NCBI RefSeq assembly: GCF_009827615.1
Contig: NZ_WTYU01000002.1
Span: 603,020 to 667,019, forward strand
Direction: 5' to 3'
Origin: Allopontixanthobacter confluentis
Lineage (GTDB): Bacteria > Pseudomonadota > Alphaproteobacteria > Sphingomonadales > Sphingomonadaceae
Length of the DNA: 64,000 nt
Part shown: piece after piece, positions 16,159 through 26,349 of the stretch
Layout of the letters: each line of letters opens with the position of its first letter
Position numbering within the stretch: position 1 is the stretch's first letter
Translations under genes and position numbers: made by a program
Notes under the pieces: generated by a model
Told to the model about the DNA's origin: nothing
The model's input: only the letters and a program-made list of their open reading frames with translations
Databases searched by the model: none

Positions 16159-17277
16159 ATGGTTAACACCGAAACCATTGCTGATGTGCACCGGCAGTTG
16201 CAGCAGGGTCTGGTGGCCGAAGCCAGGCGGTTGGGGTTTGCGGCAATCGGCTTTGCACCCGCTGAAGACAATCCGCTTCAGGCAGAGCGGCTGACCCAGT
16301 GGCTGGACGCGGGCCACCACGGCACGATGGACTGGATGGAAAGCCGCAAGGATGTGCGGCAGGGCCCGCAATCCATGTGGCCGCAAGCTGCCAGCGTGAT
16401 TGCGCTGGGCATGAGCTATGCCCCCGCGCACGATCCGCTGGCGCTGGCCAATGCGCCTGACCGGGCGCGTGTTTCGGTTTACGCGCAGGGCCGTGATTAT
16501 CACGATACGGTCAAGAAAGGGCTGAAGGCGCTGGCCCGCTGGCTGGTGGCGCAGGCACGCACTCTGGACCTGCCGGAACCGCAGCTGAAAGTGTTTGTCG
16601 ATACAGCGCCGGTGATGGAAAAACCGCTGGGCCAGGCAGCGGGGCTGGGCTGGCAGGGCAAACATACCAATCTGGTCAGCCGTGATCATGGCAGCTGGCT
16701 GTTTCTGGGCGCGATCTATTGCACGGTGCCATTCGTGCCCGATGACGCGCATGATGACCGGTGCGGTTCCTGCACAGCGTGCCAGGCGGCGTGCCCGACA
16801 GATGCGTTTCCGCGAGCCTATCAGCTGGATGCGCGGCGCTGCATTTCCTACCTGACGATCGAGCACAAGGGGCCGATACCGGAAGAATTCCGCAAGGCGA
16901 TGGGCAACCGCATCTATGGCTGCGATGATTGTCTGGCGGTTTGCCCATGGAACAAATTTGCCGATGCAGCCGCGCGCAACAGGGCATTTTTGCCCCGCGC
17001 GGAACTGGTCGCGCCCGCACTAGCTGATCTGCTGGCGCTGGATGACACGGCGTTTCGCAGCCTGTTTTCAGGTTCCCCTGTCAAACGCATCGGGCGCAGC
17101 AGATTTGTTCGCAATTGCCTGATTGCGGCGGGCAATAGCGGCGATGCCGCGCTGGCAGCGCAAGTGCAAACCCTGTGCGCTGACGATGATGGAGTGGTGG
17201 CAGAAGCCGCCAGCTGGGCGCTGGCCCAACTGGCGCCCTTGGCCCCGTTGGCCCCACCCGAGCAGAACGCAGGCTAG
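16159..17277 (+). CDS. queG: Epoxyqueuosine reductase
   Basis: A 372-residue cobalamin-dependent iron-sulfur enzyme that performs the last step of queuosine synthesis in tRNA. Two 4Fe-4S motifs are visible: [16 protein letters not shown] near residue 200 and [15 protein letters not shown] near 255, with the preceding [16 protein letters not shown] typical of QueG. A C-terminal HEAT-like part ends in a run of [10 protein letters not shown], encoded by a 9-base tandem duplication at 17231-17258. ATG 16159 starts [14 protein letters not shown]. The 3' end overlaps the convergent flavin reductase gene by 4 bases. Confidence 0.93.
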   Translation: MVNTETIADVHRQLQQGLVAEARRLGFAAIGFAPAEDNPLQAERLTQWLDAGHHGTMDWMESRKDVRQGPQSMWPQAASVIALGMSYAPAHDPLALANAPDRARVSVYAQGRDYHDTVKKGLKALARWLVAQARTLDLPEPQLKVFVDTAPVMEKPLGQAAGLGWQGKHTNLVSRDHGSWLFLGAIYCTVPFVPDDAHDDRCGSCTACQAACPTDAFPRAYQLDARRCISYLTIEHKGPIPEEFRKAMGNRIYGCDDCLAVCPWNKFADAAARNRAFLPRAELVAPALADLLALDDTAFRSLFSGSPVKRIGRSRFVRNCLIAAGNSGDAALAAQVQTLCADDDGVVAEAASWALAQLAPLAPLAPPEQNAG

Positions 17278-18497
17278 AGCAGATCTTTGAGCGGCAGAGC
17301 CGCATCCGCCAAAATCGCCGGATCGGGTTCCAGCCGCGCTTCGATCAGCTTGCGGCCCTGGACATAATCCTTGACCGAATTGACACAATCGATCGCGATG
17401 ACCCTCCCTTCCTTCAGATAAAGGACCGAGAAACGGTCCGTGGCCGGATCGCCCCGCAGAACGGTCTGGTCATGGTCCAGTGACAGACCGGCGGTCTGCA
17501 ATTTCAGATCATACTGGTTGGACCAGAACCACGGGAAGGCATGATAGGGCTGCTTGTCCCCGCAAATCGCCCGCGCCGCAGTGCTGGCCATGTCATTGGC
17601 GTTCTGCACGGATTCCAGCCGGATCACGCTGTTGTCGGCATAGGGGTTGGCGTGGGCCGCGCAGTCCCCGATGGCATAGACATCATCCAGCGTGGTGCGG
17701 CAGAATTCATCCACATCCACCCCGTTGCCGCCAGCCGCCCCTGCTGCAATCAGCGGCCCTGTGGCAGGCACGATCCCGATGCCGACCACCACCATATCGG
17801 CGGGAAGCACTTCGCCATCTTCCAGCCTGACACCGCTGACCGTGCCATCACCTTCAATCCGTTCGACAGTGACATTCAGCCGCAGGTTCACGCCGTGGGC
17901 GCGGTGGCGGGCTTCGAAAAATTCCGACAGTTCCTTGCCGGCAACGCGCGCCAGAACGCGTGATTGTGCTTCCAGCACGGTTACGCTGCAGCCCAGCTTG
18001 GTCAGCACTGCGGCCGCTTCAAGGCCGATATAGCCGCCGCCCACCACCACCACGCGTTTGGCGCCAGCCGCCAGTTCGGCTTTCATCCGGTCAACATCGG
18101 CGCGGTTGCGCACTGAATGGATACCGGCAAGATCGGAACCGGGGCAGGACAGCCGCCGCGGATCACCGCCTGCGGCCCAGATCAGCTTGCGATAGGAAAT
18201 GCGGCTGTCATCACCCAGCGTGATGGTGTGGTCCATCCAGTCCACCGCAGCCACATAATGGCCCAGCCTGAGGTCAATGTCCTTATCCGCCCAGAATTGC
18301 ACCGGGCGGATCTGGATGCGTTCAAACGGCTTTTGCCCGGCGAGATATTCCTTGGACAAAGGCGGGCGTTCATACGGCGGTTCGTTTTCCCGCCCGATGA
18401 GGATGACGGAGCCTTCAAAACCGTTTTGCCGCAAGGCGATGGCCGCCTGCGCCCCGCCATGCCCGGTTCCCACAATTACAACATCTGCATGATCCAT
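17274..18497 (-). CDS. NAD(P)H:ferredoxin reductase-like FAD flavoprotein
   Basis: A 407-residue protein. FAD motif [21 protein letters not shown] is at 6-26 and [15 protein letters not shown], the hallmark of the rhodocoxin/putidaredoxin/rubredoxin reductase group, at 43-57. NAD motif [17 protein letters not shown] is near 148-164, and the second FAD motif [14 protein letters not shown] near 270. The C-terminal reductase domain has [19 protein letters not shown]. Such proteins feed electrons via a ferredoxin to P450s or dioxygenases. No ferredoxin gene lies next to it; it could serve either P450 in the window, which is inference. Confidence 0.88.
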   Translation of the reverse strand: MDHADVVIVGTGHGGAQAAIALRQNGFEGSVILIGRENEPPYERPPLSKEYLAGQKPFERIQIRPVQFWADKDIDLRLGHYVAAVDWMDHTITLGDDSRISYRKLIWAAGGDPRRLSCPGSDLAGIHSVRNRADVDRMKAELAAGAKRVVVVGGGYIGLEAAAVLTKLGCSVTVLEAQSRVLARVAGKELSEFFEARHRAHGVNLRLNVTVERIEGDGTVSGVRLEDGEVLPADMVVVGIGIVPATGPLIAAGAAGGNGVDVDEFCRTTLDDVYAIGDCAAHANPYADNSVIRLESVQNANDMASTAARAICGDKQPYHAFPWFWSNQYDLKLQTAGLSLDHDQTVLRGDPATDRFSVLYLKEGRVIAIDCVNSVKDYVQGRKLIEARLEPDPAILADAALPLKDLL

Positions 18498-18577
18498 GGC
18501 AGGTGGTTTGGCGCAATATGGCCGTGGGTCAAGCCTCTATCGGGCGCAAAACAGGCGTGGGGCTGCTCGCCGCCGCG

Positions 18578-18645
18578 CCTGTTGCCCAGCCTATCTTGCC
18601 CAACCTGTTTTACCCGGCCTGTCTTACCCCGACTGCCTTACCCGG
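18578..18645. repeat. Degenerate 14-bp tandem repeat between glutamate dehydrogenase and flavin reductase genes
   Basis: Four 14-base units lie in perfect phase: CCTATCTTGCCCAA (18590), CCTGTTTTACCCGG (18604), CCTGTCTTACCCCG (18618) and ACTGCCTTACCCGG (18632), with a shorter 12-base copy before them at 18578. The array fills much of the 171-base gap and ends 23 bases from the stop of the giant dehydrogenase. It looks like a decaying minisatellite; no function is evident. Confidence 0.75.
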
Positions 18646-18668
18646 CGATAGTCGAGCAGCCGCCCAAC

Positions 18669-21600
18669 CTAACGGCCCAGAATGTTGCGCGCCTGGCTGG
18701 CAATTTGCGCCAGCATGGCAGGGGCCACAGGGGTGCGTGCCTGCGCCCGGCTGATCATGGCGCGGAACTGGCGGATGGCGGCGGCATTATCGTCCGCCCA
18801 ATTGGTAACTGCGCCTGCCGGGTCTGTTTTGGCATCCTTGCGGCGGGACAGGCGGCGCAGGAAATCAAGCCGCATCTGCTGGAAATCCCGCGCTAGGCCA
18901 GCCACCAGCAGCCGTTCCCACACATCGGATGGCTCCATCAGGGCAGCGGTGCCCTGCGCCCAGTCCAGCCCCAGCCTGCCGCCCAGATCGGTAAAGGCGC
19001 TGGTCAGCTTTTGCGCGCTGATCCCGGCGTCGAGAGACAGCCGCGCAAGACCCACAGAACCATCGATGTCGAACAGATGGGCCACTTCTGCGGCGATTTT
19101 TTCCGGTGCGCCTGCCTGTGCAAAGCCAGCCCGCAATTTTGCTGACTGCTGCCGCGCTTCGGCAGCCAGCAGACTGTCCTTGGCGACCGACAATTCCTGC
19201 ACTCCCTTGGCCAGTTCGCCAATGATGCGCGATGGCGGCGCCGTGCTGGCACCTGTCCGCAGCAAGTCTGCCATCTGGCCGCGCATGGCAGAGGCCGTGC
19301 GGTCGAACAGCATCAGACGCGCAGCTTCCGGCATTTTTACACTGTCGAGCTGGGCCCACAGGGCGCCAATGTCGAACAGGCGTTCGGCTGCCACAAATGC
19401 GCCGGCAACCTGCGCCAGTTCCACGCCTTCTTCTTCGGCCAGTTCGAACGGATGAACCAGCCCCAGCCGGTTGACGATGCGGTTGGCCAGCTGGGTCGCG
19501 ACAATTTCGCGGCGCAGCCGGTGGCCCAGTATCTGGCTCTTGAATTTCGTCCGCATCGGCGCGGGGAAATACTCCAGCAGCGGCGCTTCCATGCTTGGGT
19601 CGTCAGGCAGGTTGCTCCGCTCGATCGCATCTTGCAGCACCAGCTTGGTGGATGACAGCAGCACGGCCAGTTCCGGCCGGGTCAGGCCAATACCGTCCGC
19701 CGCGCGGCGGGCCAGCGCTTCGCCATCAGCCAGCCCTTCGGTGCGCCGGTCCAGATCACCGCGATCTTCCAGCGCTTCGATCAGGCGCATTTGCGCGGCG
19801 GTGGATTTGGCTCCGCCGGTTTCGGCAATGGACAAGGCCAGCGCCTGCAGCCGGTTATCTTCCAGCACGATGGCAGCGACATCGTCGGTCATGGATTCCA
19901 GCAGGGTCACACGTTTGGCCTCGGACAGTTTACCGCCACGTTTTGCCGCTGCCAGTGCGATCTTGATGTTCACTTCATTGTCGGAACAGTCCACGCCTGC
20001 CGAATTGTCGATGAAATCGGTATTGGAACGCCCGCCAGCCAGCGCAAATTCGATGCGGCCTGCCTGCGTGATGCCAAGATTTGCACCTTCGCCAATAACC
20101 TTGGCGCGGACCGTATCGGCATCTATCCGCAGGCCGTCATTGGCCGGATCACCGACGGCAATGTTATTTTCCGCAGATGCCTTGATGTAAGTGCCAATTC
20201 CGCCAAACCAGAGGAGATCGGCAGGGGCTGCCAGAATGGCTGAAATAAGGGCTTCAGGTTCCATCTCCTTGGCATCAATACCCAGCACACGGCGGGCCTG
20301 AACCGACAGCGGAATTTTCTTGAGCGATCTGCTGAACACCCCGCCACCCTTGGAAATGAGCGACGAATTGTAATCTTCCCAGCTTGAACGCGGCAGGTTG
20401 AACATCCGGTCCCGCTCTTTCCAGCTGGCAGCAGCGTCAGGATCGGGGTCGATGAAAATATGGCGATGGTCAAACGCGGCCACCAGCTTGATGGCCTTGG
20501 ACAATAGCATGCCATTGCCAAACACATCGCCCGACATATCGCCGCAGCCGACCACCTTGATGGGATCGGTCTGCACATCCACGCCCATTTCCAGGAAATG
20601 GCGCTGCACCGATACCCACGCACCGCGCGCGGTGATGCCCATGGCCTTGTGGTCGTAGCCGTTGGAACCACCACTGGCAAAAGCATCGTCCAGCCAGAAA
20701 TTCCGCGATTCCGCGATGCCATTGGCAATATCGGAAAAGCGCGCCGTGCCCTTGTCCGCAGCGACCACGAAATAAGGGTCCTGCCCGTCATGGATGACCA
20801 CGCCTTCGGGGTGAATGATTTTATCATCCACGATGTTGTCGGTGATCGACAGCAGGGTGCGGATGAACACTTCGTAGCTGGCCTGGCCTTCGGCGGCCCA
20901 CGCTTCGCGGTCCTTGTCAGGCGATGGCAGCAGCTTGGGGTAGAAGCCGCCCTTTGCGCCCGTTGGCACAATGACAGCATTCTTGACCCGCTGCGCTTTC
21001 ATTAGGCCGAGAATTTCGGTGCGGAAATCGTCCCGCCTGTCAGACCAGCGAAGGCCGCCGCGGGCCACTGGCCCGGCGCGCAGGTGGATGCCTTCCACCC
21101 GGCGCGAATAGACGAAAATCTCGCGCCACGGCACTGGCTTCGGCATATTGGGCACCAACGCGGAATCGATCTTGAATGCCAGCGCTTCGGCGGCGGCGGG
21201 GGCAAACACATTGGTCCGCAAAATGGCATTGATGACGGATTGATACAGGCGCAGCAGCCGGTCATCGTTAATCGCGGCCACTTGCGCCAGGCCCTGTTTG
21301 ATGGCCTGCTGCGCCGATTGCGCTGCCGCATCACGGTCACCCTTGAAGGCCGGGTCGTGGCGGGCGTTGAACAGATCAACCAGCGCCATGGTCACCGCAG
21401 GCGCGCGGCCCAGCGCATCGACCACGGTATAGATGGTAAAGCCCATGCCGACCTGGCGCAGATAACGGTAAAATGCCCGAAGCCAGTCAGTTTCGCGCGC
21501 AGAAAGGCCGGTGCTGATCACCAAACGGTTGAATGCGTCATCTTCGGCAGAGGCATTCAGGACAGCGGCAATCGCCTGTTCGATGGCATCGCTACGGTCC

Positions 21601-23423
21601 AGCAGGCCAGCAGCGCGGTCGCCCTGGGGCAGGGTGAGAATGTAATCATGGATGGTGCCAAGGCGCCCGTCGTCCAGTTCCGTTGGCGTTTCTGCCATGA
21701 CCCGGAAACCGAAATTTTCCAGCGCCGGGACCGAATCGGACAGCGGCAGCGCGCCTTCGTTTTCATAGATTTTCAGCCGCAGCTGGTTTTCTGGATCACC
21801 TTCCAGATGATACAGCCGCGCATCGCGCTGCATCACATGGCCGAGCGCATGTTCCGCTTCGGACAGGTTCAGATGGCGCATCCGCAGGATGTCGCGCGCA
21901 GCCTCCGCCGCGCCGTAACTGCTGCGGTAGCCAACCGGAAATGCCTCGGCATAACGGGTGGCAATGGCAGCAGCGCGCCCCGGTTCGCACGAGGCAATAA
22001 GTTCGCCTTCCACCGCTTCCGACCAGCCGCGCAGCATGTTTTGCAAACGGGCTTCAATGTCGCGTTCGCTATCGACATTGTGGCCAACATTATGGACGCC
22101 GCGAATATCCAGCACGAAGCGCAGCATGGCCAGATTGCCGCCTTCCACCTGCAGGCTCCAGTCCAGCAATTCGGCATTGGCGCCCTGTTCCAGCAATGCC
22201 TGGATCTGCATCCGCACCTGGGTGGACAGCATATCGCGCGGCAGCCAGACAAAGGCGAACAGATGGCGTGACAGCGGGGCTTCGACCATGGCGAGGCGTG
22301 GGCGGGGCCGGTCCACCAGGCTCATCATGGTGGTGGCCACGCGTTCGATGTCCTGTCTGGGGAAACCGATGACCAGATCATGCGGCAATGCAGTCAGCGC
22401 ATGGACCAGCGCCTTGCCGGCATGGCCCTTGTTGTCGAACCGGAATTTCTCGATCAGCTGCGACATCTGCGTGCGCAGCCGCGGCACTTGGCTGGGGGCT
22501 GCGGCCAGCGCGGCGCTGGTCCACACCCCTGCATGAACGGACAATGCGGCAACCGCGCCATCTTCCATGACAGGCACGATAAACAGGTCCAGCGGCACGC
22601 GGCGATGCACCAGCGATACACGGTTGGCCTTGACGATAAGAGGCACCAGCCGGTCCTTGTCGGACGCTTTTTCAAACCATTCAAAGGCCCGGTCATATGA
22701 TTGGTCGGCCAGAATCTGCTTGGCACTGCGGCGGCAGATGCCCAGCAATTGCGCCTGGCTGCCGTCGCGGCGGCGCGTCAGATGGCCCAGCTGGGTCAGC
22801 ATTCCGCCTTCCAGCCAGCGCAGCAATTCTGCGCCTTCTTCATCTTCGATCCGGTCAGCATCTTCGCGCATCATATCGCGCATTTTCGGCCAGTCGGTCA
22901 CGGCTGCACGCACATCGGCCAGGGTCGTGCGCAGCGCCTTTTCCAGATCGCGGCGCTGGCGCGCGTCAATCCGGACCGTTTCGATGTAAATCATCGATTC
23001 CAGCGGCGTTTCACCGGTTTTGGCCTTGGGGATGGATTGCAATGTTCCATCCTCCGACCGGCTGACGGGCACCACAGGATGGACCAGGCGGTCAATCGAC
23101 AGGCCTTGCGCGGCCACGGTCGATGCCACCGAATCGACCAGGAACGGCATATCGTCATTGACGATAGCAATTCGCATGAAGCGCCGCTCGTCACTGGCTG
23201 AAACCAGCGCCAGCGCCGGCTCGCCCGCTTCGCGCGATGCCGCAGCGTCGGTCAGGAAAGCGGCAGCTTCTGCCAGCTTGTCGTCAGCAAAGGGCGTGTC
23301 ACCGGGCAGCAGGGAATGGCGGACATGGGCGGCGAGCGCCATGACCTGCCCTTTGTGGCCCGCGGTATCGCGGTTCTGGCCGCGAGGTGTCTTTTGATCC
23401 GATGCGGTGGTTTTCGAACCCAT
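18669..23423 (-). CDS. gdhB: NAD-specific glutamate dehydrogenase, large (about 180 kDa) type
   Basis: A 1584-residue enzyme that converts glutamate to 2-oxoglutarate and ammonia. The length fits the 180-kDa class (GDH-180) of bacteria. The N-terminal half (about residues 1-700) holds the regulatory ACT-like regions seen in this class. The catalytic core begins near 760 with VEGIHLRAGPVARGGLRWSD and PTGAKGGFYPK near 820, and the dinucleotide-binding domain follows (DMSGDVFGNGML near 960; IGEGANLGITQAGRIEFA near 1110; NTDFIDNSAGVDCSDNEVNI). AGGAG lies 8 bases before ATG 23423. A perfect dyad lies upstream. It is the largest gene of the window and probably monocistronic. Confidence 0.95.
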   Translation of the reverse strand: MGSKTTASDQKTPRGQNRDTAGHKGQVMALAAHVRHSLLPGDTPFADDKLAEAAAFLTDAAASREAGEPALALVSASDERRFMRIAIVNDDMPFLVDSVASTVAAQGLSIDRLVHPVVPVSRSEDGTLQSIPKAKTGETPLESMIYIETVRIDARQRRDLEKALRTTLADVRAAVTDWPKMRDMMREDADRIEDEEGAELLRWLEGGMLTQLGHLTRRRDGSQAQLLGICRRSAKQILADQSYDRAFEWFEKASDKDRLVPLIVKANRVSLVHRRVPLDLFIVPVMEDGAVAALSVHAGVWTSAALAAAPSQVPRLRTQMSQLIEKFRFDNKGHAGKALVHALTALPHDLVIGFPRQDIERVATTMMSLVDRPRPRLAMVEAPLSRHLFAFVWLPRDMLSTQVRMQIQALLEQGANAELLDWSLQVEGGNLAMLRFVLDIRGVHNVGHNVDSERDIEARLQNMLRGWSEAVEGELIASCEPGRAAAIATRYAEAFPVGYRSSYGAAEAARDILRMRHLNLSEAEHALGHVMQRDARLYHLEGDPENQLRLKIYENEGALPLSDSVPALENFGFRVMAETPTELDDGRLGTIHDYILTLPQGDRAAGLLDRSDAIEQAIAAVLNASAEDDAFNRLVISTGLSARETDWLRAFYRYLRQVGMGFTIYTVVDALGRAPAVTMALVDLFNARHDPAFKGDRDAAAQSAQQAIKQGLAQVAAINDDRLLRLYQSVINAILRTNVFAPAAAEALAFKIDSALVPNMPKPVPWREIFVYSRRVEGIHLRAGPVARGGLRWSDRRDDFRTEILGLMKAQRVKNAVIVPTGAKGGFYPKLLPSPDKDREAWAAEGQASYEVFIRTLLSITDNIVDDKIIHPEGVVIHDGQDPYFVVAADKGTARFSDIANGIAESRNFWLDDAFASGGSNGYDHKAMGITARGAWVSVQRHFLEMGVDVQTDPIKVVGCGDMSGDVFGNGMLLSKAIKLVAAFDHRHIFIDPDPDAAASWKERDRMFNLPRSSWEDYNSSLISKGGGVFSRSLKKIPLSVQARRVLGIDAKEMEPEALISAILAAPADLLWFGGIGTYIKASAENNIAVGDPANDGLRIDADTVRAKVIGEGANLGITQAGRIEFALAGGRSNTDFIDNSAGVDCSDNEVNIKIALAAAKRGGKLSEAKRVTLLESMTDDVAAIVLEDNRLQALALSIAETGGAKSTAAQMRLIEALEDRGDLDRRTEGLADGEALARRAADGIGLTRPELAVLLSSTKLVLQDAIERSNLPDDPSMEAPLLEYFPAPMRTKFKSQILGHRLRREIVATQLANRIVNRLGLVHPFELAEEEGVELAQVAGAFVAAERLFDIGALWAQLDSVKMPEAARLMLFDRTASAMRGQMADLLRTGASTAPPSRIIGELAKGVQELSVAKDSLLAAEARQQSAKLRAGFAQAGAPEKIAAEVAHLFDIDGSVGLARLSLDAGISAQKLTSAFTDLGGRLGLDWAQGTAALMEPSDVWERLLVAGLARDFQQMRLDFLRRLSRRKDAKTDPAGAVTNWADDNAAAIRQFRAMISRAQARTPVAPAMLAQIASQARNILGR

Positions 23424-23464
23424 CCGTCCAGCTCCTGCAGGCCTTTGTGGCCTTATTATTATGT

Positions 23465-23481
23465 TGCTGCACCGTGCAGCA
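23465..23481. promoter_or_regulatory. Perfect 8-1-8 dyad upstream of the glutamate dehydrogenase gene
   Basis: TGCTGCAC and GTGCAGCA flank a single C, giving a 17-base palindrome that ends 42 bases before the ATG of the dehydrogenase gene. An AT-rich stretch (ATAATAATAA on the minus strand) between it and the start could be the -10 region, so a regulator bound here would overlap the promoter. Seen: symmetry and position. Inferred: operator role. Confidence 0.4.
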
Positions 23482-23709
23482 TAAATACGCGAATAGGCCG
23501 ATGTGTCGCGGCCTGCAAGCCGCGTTGCAAGGGATTATTTGCATGCCTTACTCATGCCTTCCGCCCGCATCTGCCTGTCGCTCTCTATAAGTCCAGAAGT
23601 TAGCGCGGCAGCATGCCAGGGCCCCTTGCCGTGCCGCCGCCTGACAGCCAGTCCACGGACCGGTTCTTCGTCCCCGCCGGTTTCCCAGCCGGCAACCGGG
23701 CCCGCTTGT

Positions 23710-24693
23710 TCAGCCCTTTACGGCTGCCATGGTCAATTCCAGCGAGCGGGCCCGGGCTTCGGGTTCAAAGGTCGATCCGCTGACGATGATTTCGTCCGCG
23801 CCGGTGCGTTCCACAAAGCGGGATATGGCATCGCGCACAGTGGCAGGCGCGCCAATGGCGCTGGCCTGGCCAATATGGGCCAGCATGGCTGCGGCAGGGG
23901 CCGGCAGACTTTCGCGATATGCCGCAACTGGCGGCGGCAGCTTGCCCGGCGTGCCGCTGCGCAGCCGGACAAATGCCTGCAATTGCGATGATGCCAGCAA
24001 TTCGGCCTCGTCGTCACTTTCGGCGCAGATCACCGTCATGGCAGGCATGACATAGGGCTGTGCCAAACCCGCGGACGGCCGAAATTCGCGGCGGTATATG
24101 TCCAGCGCGGCATCTAGATGGTCGGGCGCAAAATGGGATGCAAAGGCGTAAGGCAGGCCCAGCTGTGCGGCCAGCCGCGCCCCGAACAGGCTGGAGCCCA
24201 GCATCCAGAATTCGATATCGGCGCCAAGGCCGGGCGTCGCGGTCAGCGGCAATGGCGGATCGCCGGTGATGAGCGCGCGCAGTTCCACCACATCCTGCGG
24301 GAAATATTCTGCTGCCTGACCCAGATTTTTGCGAAAAGCCTGGGCAATGCGGCTGTCAGCCCCGGGCGCCCGCCCGAGGCCAAGGTCGATCCGGCCGGGA
24401 AATAGCGCGTCCAGCGTGCCGAATTGTTCAGCAATCACGAAAGGGTTGTGATTGGGCAGCATGATGCCGCCCGATCCGATGCGGATGGTGGAAGTGGCGT
24501 GGCCGATATGCGCCAGCACGACTGCCGTGGCCGCCCCTGCAATCCCTTCCATCGCATGATGTTCGGCCACCCAGAACCGGTTGTATCCGGCTTTTTCTGC
24601 AGCCTGCGCCAGACTGGCACTGGCCGCATAGGCCTGCCCCAGCGTGCCCCCTTCGCGGACCGGAACAAGGTCGAGAACCGATAGCGGGATCAT
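23710..24693 (-). CDS. Luciferase-like (LLM class) flavin-dependent oxidoreductase
   Basis: A 327-residue TIM-barrel protein of the bacterial luciferase superfamily, YhbW-like branch. It opens with IPLSVLDLVPVREG, followed by RFWVAEHHAMEGIAG near residue 40 and IRIGSGGIMLPNHNPFVIAEQFGTL in part near 70-95, with GRIDLGLGRAPGADSRIA near 100. The family oxidises or cleaves organic substrates with FMNH2 and oxygen; the substrate is unknown. ATG overlaps the stop of the TPR gene as ATGA, so the two are translated together. Confidence 0.87.
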   Translation of the reverse strand: MIPLSVLDLVPVREGGTLGQAYAASASLAQAAEKAGYNRFWVAEHHAMEGIAGAATAVVLAHIGHATSTIRIGSGGIMLPNHNPFVIAEQFGTLDALFPGRIDLGLGRAPGADSRIAQAFRKNLGQAAEYFPQDVVELRALITGDPPLPLTATPGLGADIEFWMLGSSLFGARLAAQLGLPYAFASHFAPDHLDAALDIYRREFRPSAGLAQPYVMPAMTVICAESDDEAELLASSQLQAFVRLRSGTPGKLPPPVAAYRESLPAPAAAMLAHIGQASAIGAPATVRDAISRFVERTGADEIIVSGSTFEPEARARSLELTMAAVKG

Positions 24694-25526
24694 GGCGTTT
24701 CCACTTGCGAAATATAGGCCTGGGCGGTTTGGGCAAAGGATGTTCCGGGCGCGGTTTCAAGTACGGACGCCCAGCTTTTGCGCGCGGCATCAGGGCGTCC
24801 GGACAATATGGCAATGACCCCGGCTTCCACCCCTGTTTCAGCGTCCATCGGTGCCAGCATGGCGGCCCTCTCGATCTGTTCCTGCGCTGTTTCCAGCAGG
24901 TTCATGCGGCGCGACAGCGTGGCGGAAAGAAGCCATGTCTGGGCATGATCTGGCTGTGCCTGTCGGGCCAGCCCCAGCACCGTTGCGGCATCCTCCAGCC
25001 GGTCCAGCGCCACCAGCGCGCGGGCGCGGTCCAGCATGATTTCGCCGGCCAGAACGCTGTTGCCCACCTGTCCCGCATCGGCCTGCGCAATATCAAGCGC
25101 GGCCAGCGCTGCGCTGGCATTGCCGGCAGACAATGCCGCATTGCCGGCCATTGCGCCCAGTTGCGCGCGGTATAGCTGGGCGCCGGGCATGGCGGCATCA
25201 CGCCCATTGATAAAGGCTGCGGCGGCATCATCCCAGCGGCCCTGCTGCACCAGTGCCATGCCCAGACATTGCGCGGCCCATGATTTGCGGCTCAGTTCGG
25301 CAGTGTCCAGCCATTGGCTTGCCATTGTCCGCGCGGCTTCGGGGTCAGTTTCGGCAAGGGTGATGCAATCGGTCAGCGGGTTGTCGATGGCGGTCTGTTT
25401 TTCGGCTTCACGTTTCGCCTGCCGGGTCAGCTGGCGCTGTTCATACAATTCATCCGGAACGGCCGATACAGGGCTGGGGGTTGGCGAAATGCCAACCTGG
25501 AGGAATATGGCAAGAAGGACAGACAT
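24690..25526 (-). CDS. Secreted TPR-repeat protein
   Basis: A 278-residue protein with an N-terminal hydrophobic signal (MSVLLAIFLQVGISPTPSPV). A charged helical stretch (ELYEQRQLTRQAKREAEKQ) follows, then TPR-like helical repeats rich in Ala/Leu from about residue 70 (AAQCLGMALVQQGRWDDAAAAF; AALDIAQADAGQVGNSVLAGE in part; LDRLEDAATVLGLARQAQPDHAQ; LETAQEQIERAAMLAPMDAETG). A Cys in LTDCITLAE and one in AAQCLG are present. Probably periplasmic scaffold or assembly protein. I chose ATG 25526 because it begins the signal; an upstream in-frame ATG would add 29 Cys-rich residues unlike a real N-terminus. It overlaps the flavoprotein gene by 4 bases. Confidence 0.75.
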   Translation of the reverse strand: MSVLLAIFLQVGISPTPSPVSAVPDELYEQRQLTRQAKREAEKQTAIDNPLTDCITLAETDPEAARTMASQWLDTAELSRKSWAAQCLGMALVQQGRWDDAAAAFINGRDAAMPGAQLYRAQLGAMAGNAALSAGNASAALAALDIAQADAGQVGNSVLAGEIMLDRARALVALDRLEDAATVLGLARQAQPDHAQTWLLSATLSRRMNLLETAQEQIERAAMLAPMDAETGVEAGVIAILSGRPDAARKSWASVLETAPGTSFAQTAQAYISQVETP

Positions 25527-25554
25527 ACGCGTTCTTTCGCAAACTTGGACAGGA

Positions 25555-26310
25555 TCAGGCGGCGTCAACCAGCAGGGCTGCCGTGCGCAGCAACAAGGCG
25601 ATATCCGCGTCACGGGACATGCGATGATCCGCCGCCTTAACCAGCGTCACCTGTATATCATCCGAACAAAGGCGCTGCGCCAGTTCAAGGCTGGTCTGCC
25701 AGGGAACGTCGGCATCGTTCTGGCCATGCAGCAGGCGCACGGGGCAATGGATTGCAATGTCGGTCGTCAGCATCCGGTTGGCTTGGGCGTCATGCCAGAA
25801 CCCTGCGTGCATGGGCGTTGGCTCAGGACCATAGGGATTGTCCTCGAACACGGTTTCTCCGCATTGCAGCCGCGCCTTCTGGCCTTCGTCATAGCCCCAG
25901 TCGGAAAAATCAGGCGCTGCGGCAATGCCAACCATCCCCGCCAGCCTGCCGCCCAGCGCAAGGCCCACCATCAGCATCAGCCAGCCGCCCATGGACGAAC
26001 CGACCAGTATGATTTCGCCTGAAGCTTGCGCGTGGATAAGATCCAGCACTTCATCGCGCCAGCGCGACAAGGTGCCATCGGCAAAATCCCCCGGGCTGGA
26101 TCCGCAGCCGGAATAATCCAGCAGCAGGCAATCGCGCCCTTGTTGTGCGGCCCATTCGAACAGTGCCGCTGCCTTGCCGCCTTCCATGTCGGACATATAT
26201 CCGGGCAGGAAGATGATGGTGGGGCCGGGCAGGATTTTCGATGGAGTGCCTGTCCGGCGAAAGGCGATTTTTCGCCCGTCTGGCAGATTATGGAATTGTA
26301 ACTGGGTCAT
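25555..26310 (-). CDS. Alpha/beta hydrolase
   Basis: A 251-residue serine hydrolase. The oxyanion-hole region is IIFLPGYMSDMEGGKAAAL near residue 30, the nucleophile elbow is VGSSMGGWLML near 100 (GxSxG), the acid is in LLHGQNDADVPWQ near 185, and the His is in VKAADHRMSRD near 225. DYSGCGSSPGDFADGTLSRW resembles ABHD10-like thioesterases and short-chain esterases. Start ATG 26310 fits the beginning of the first strand (TQLQFHNLPDGRKIAFR); an ATG eight codons earlier is possible. Substrate unknown. Confidence 0.85.
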   Translation of the reverse strand: MTQLQFHNLPDGRKIAFRRTGTPSKILPGPTIIFLPGYMSDMEGGKAAALFEWAAQQGRDCLLLDYSGCGSSPGDFADGTLSRWRDEVLDLIHAQASGEIILVGSSMGGWLMLMVGLALGGRLAGMVGIAAAPDFSDWGYDEGQKARLQCGETVFEDNPYGPEPTPMHAGFWHDAQANRMLTTDIAIHCPVRLLHGQNDADVPWQTSLELAQRLCSDDIQVTLVKAADHRMSRDADIALLLRTAALLVDAA

Positions 26311-26349
26311 CAAGGCCCGCTTGTCGGCCAACATCGCGGGCAGGGCAAG

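Noticed and set aside
21084-22271. 395-residue open frame antisense to the glutamate dehydrogenase gene
   Set aside because: Composition and lack of motifs show it is a shadow of the dehydrogenase.
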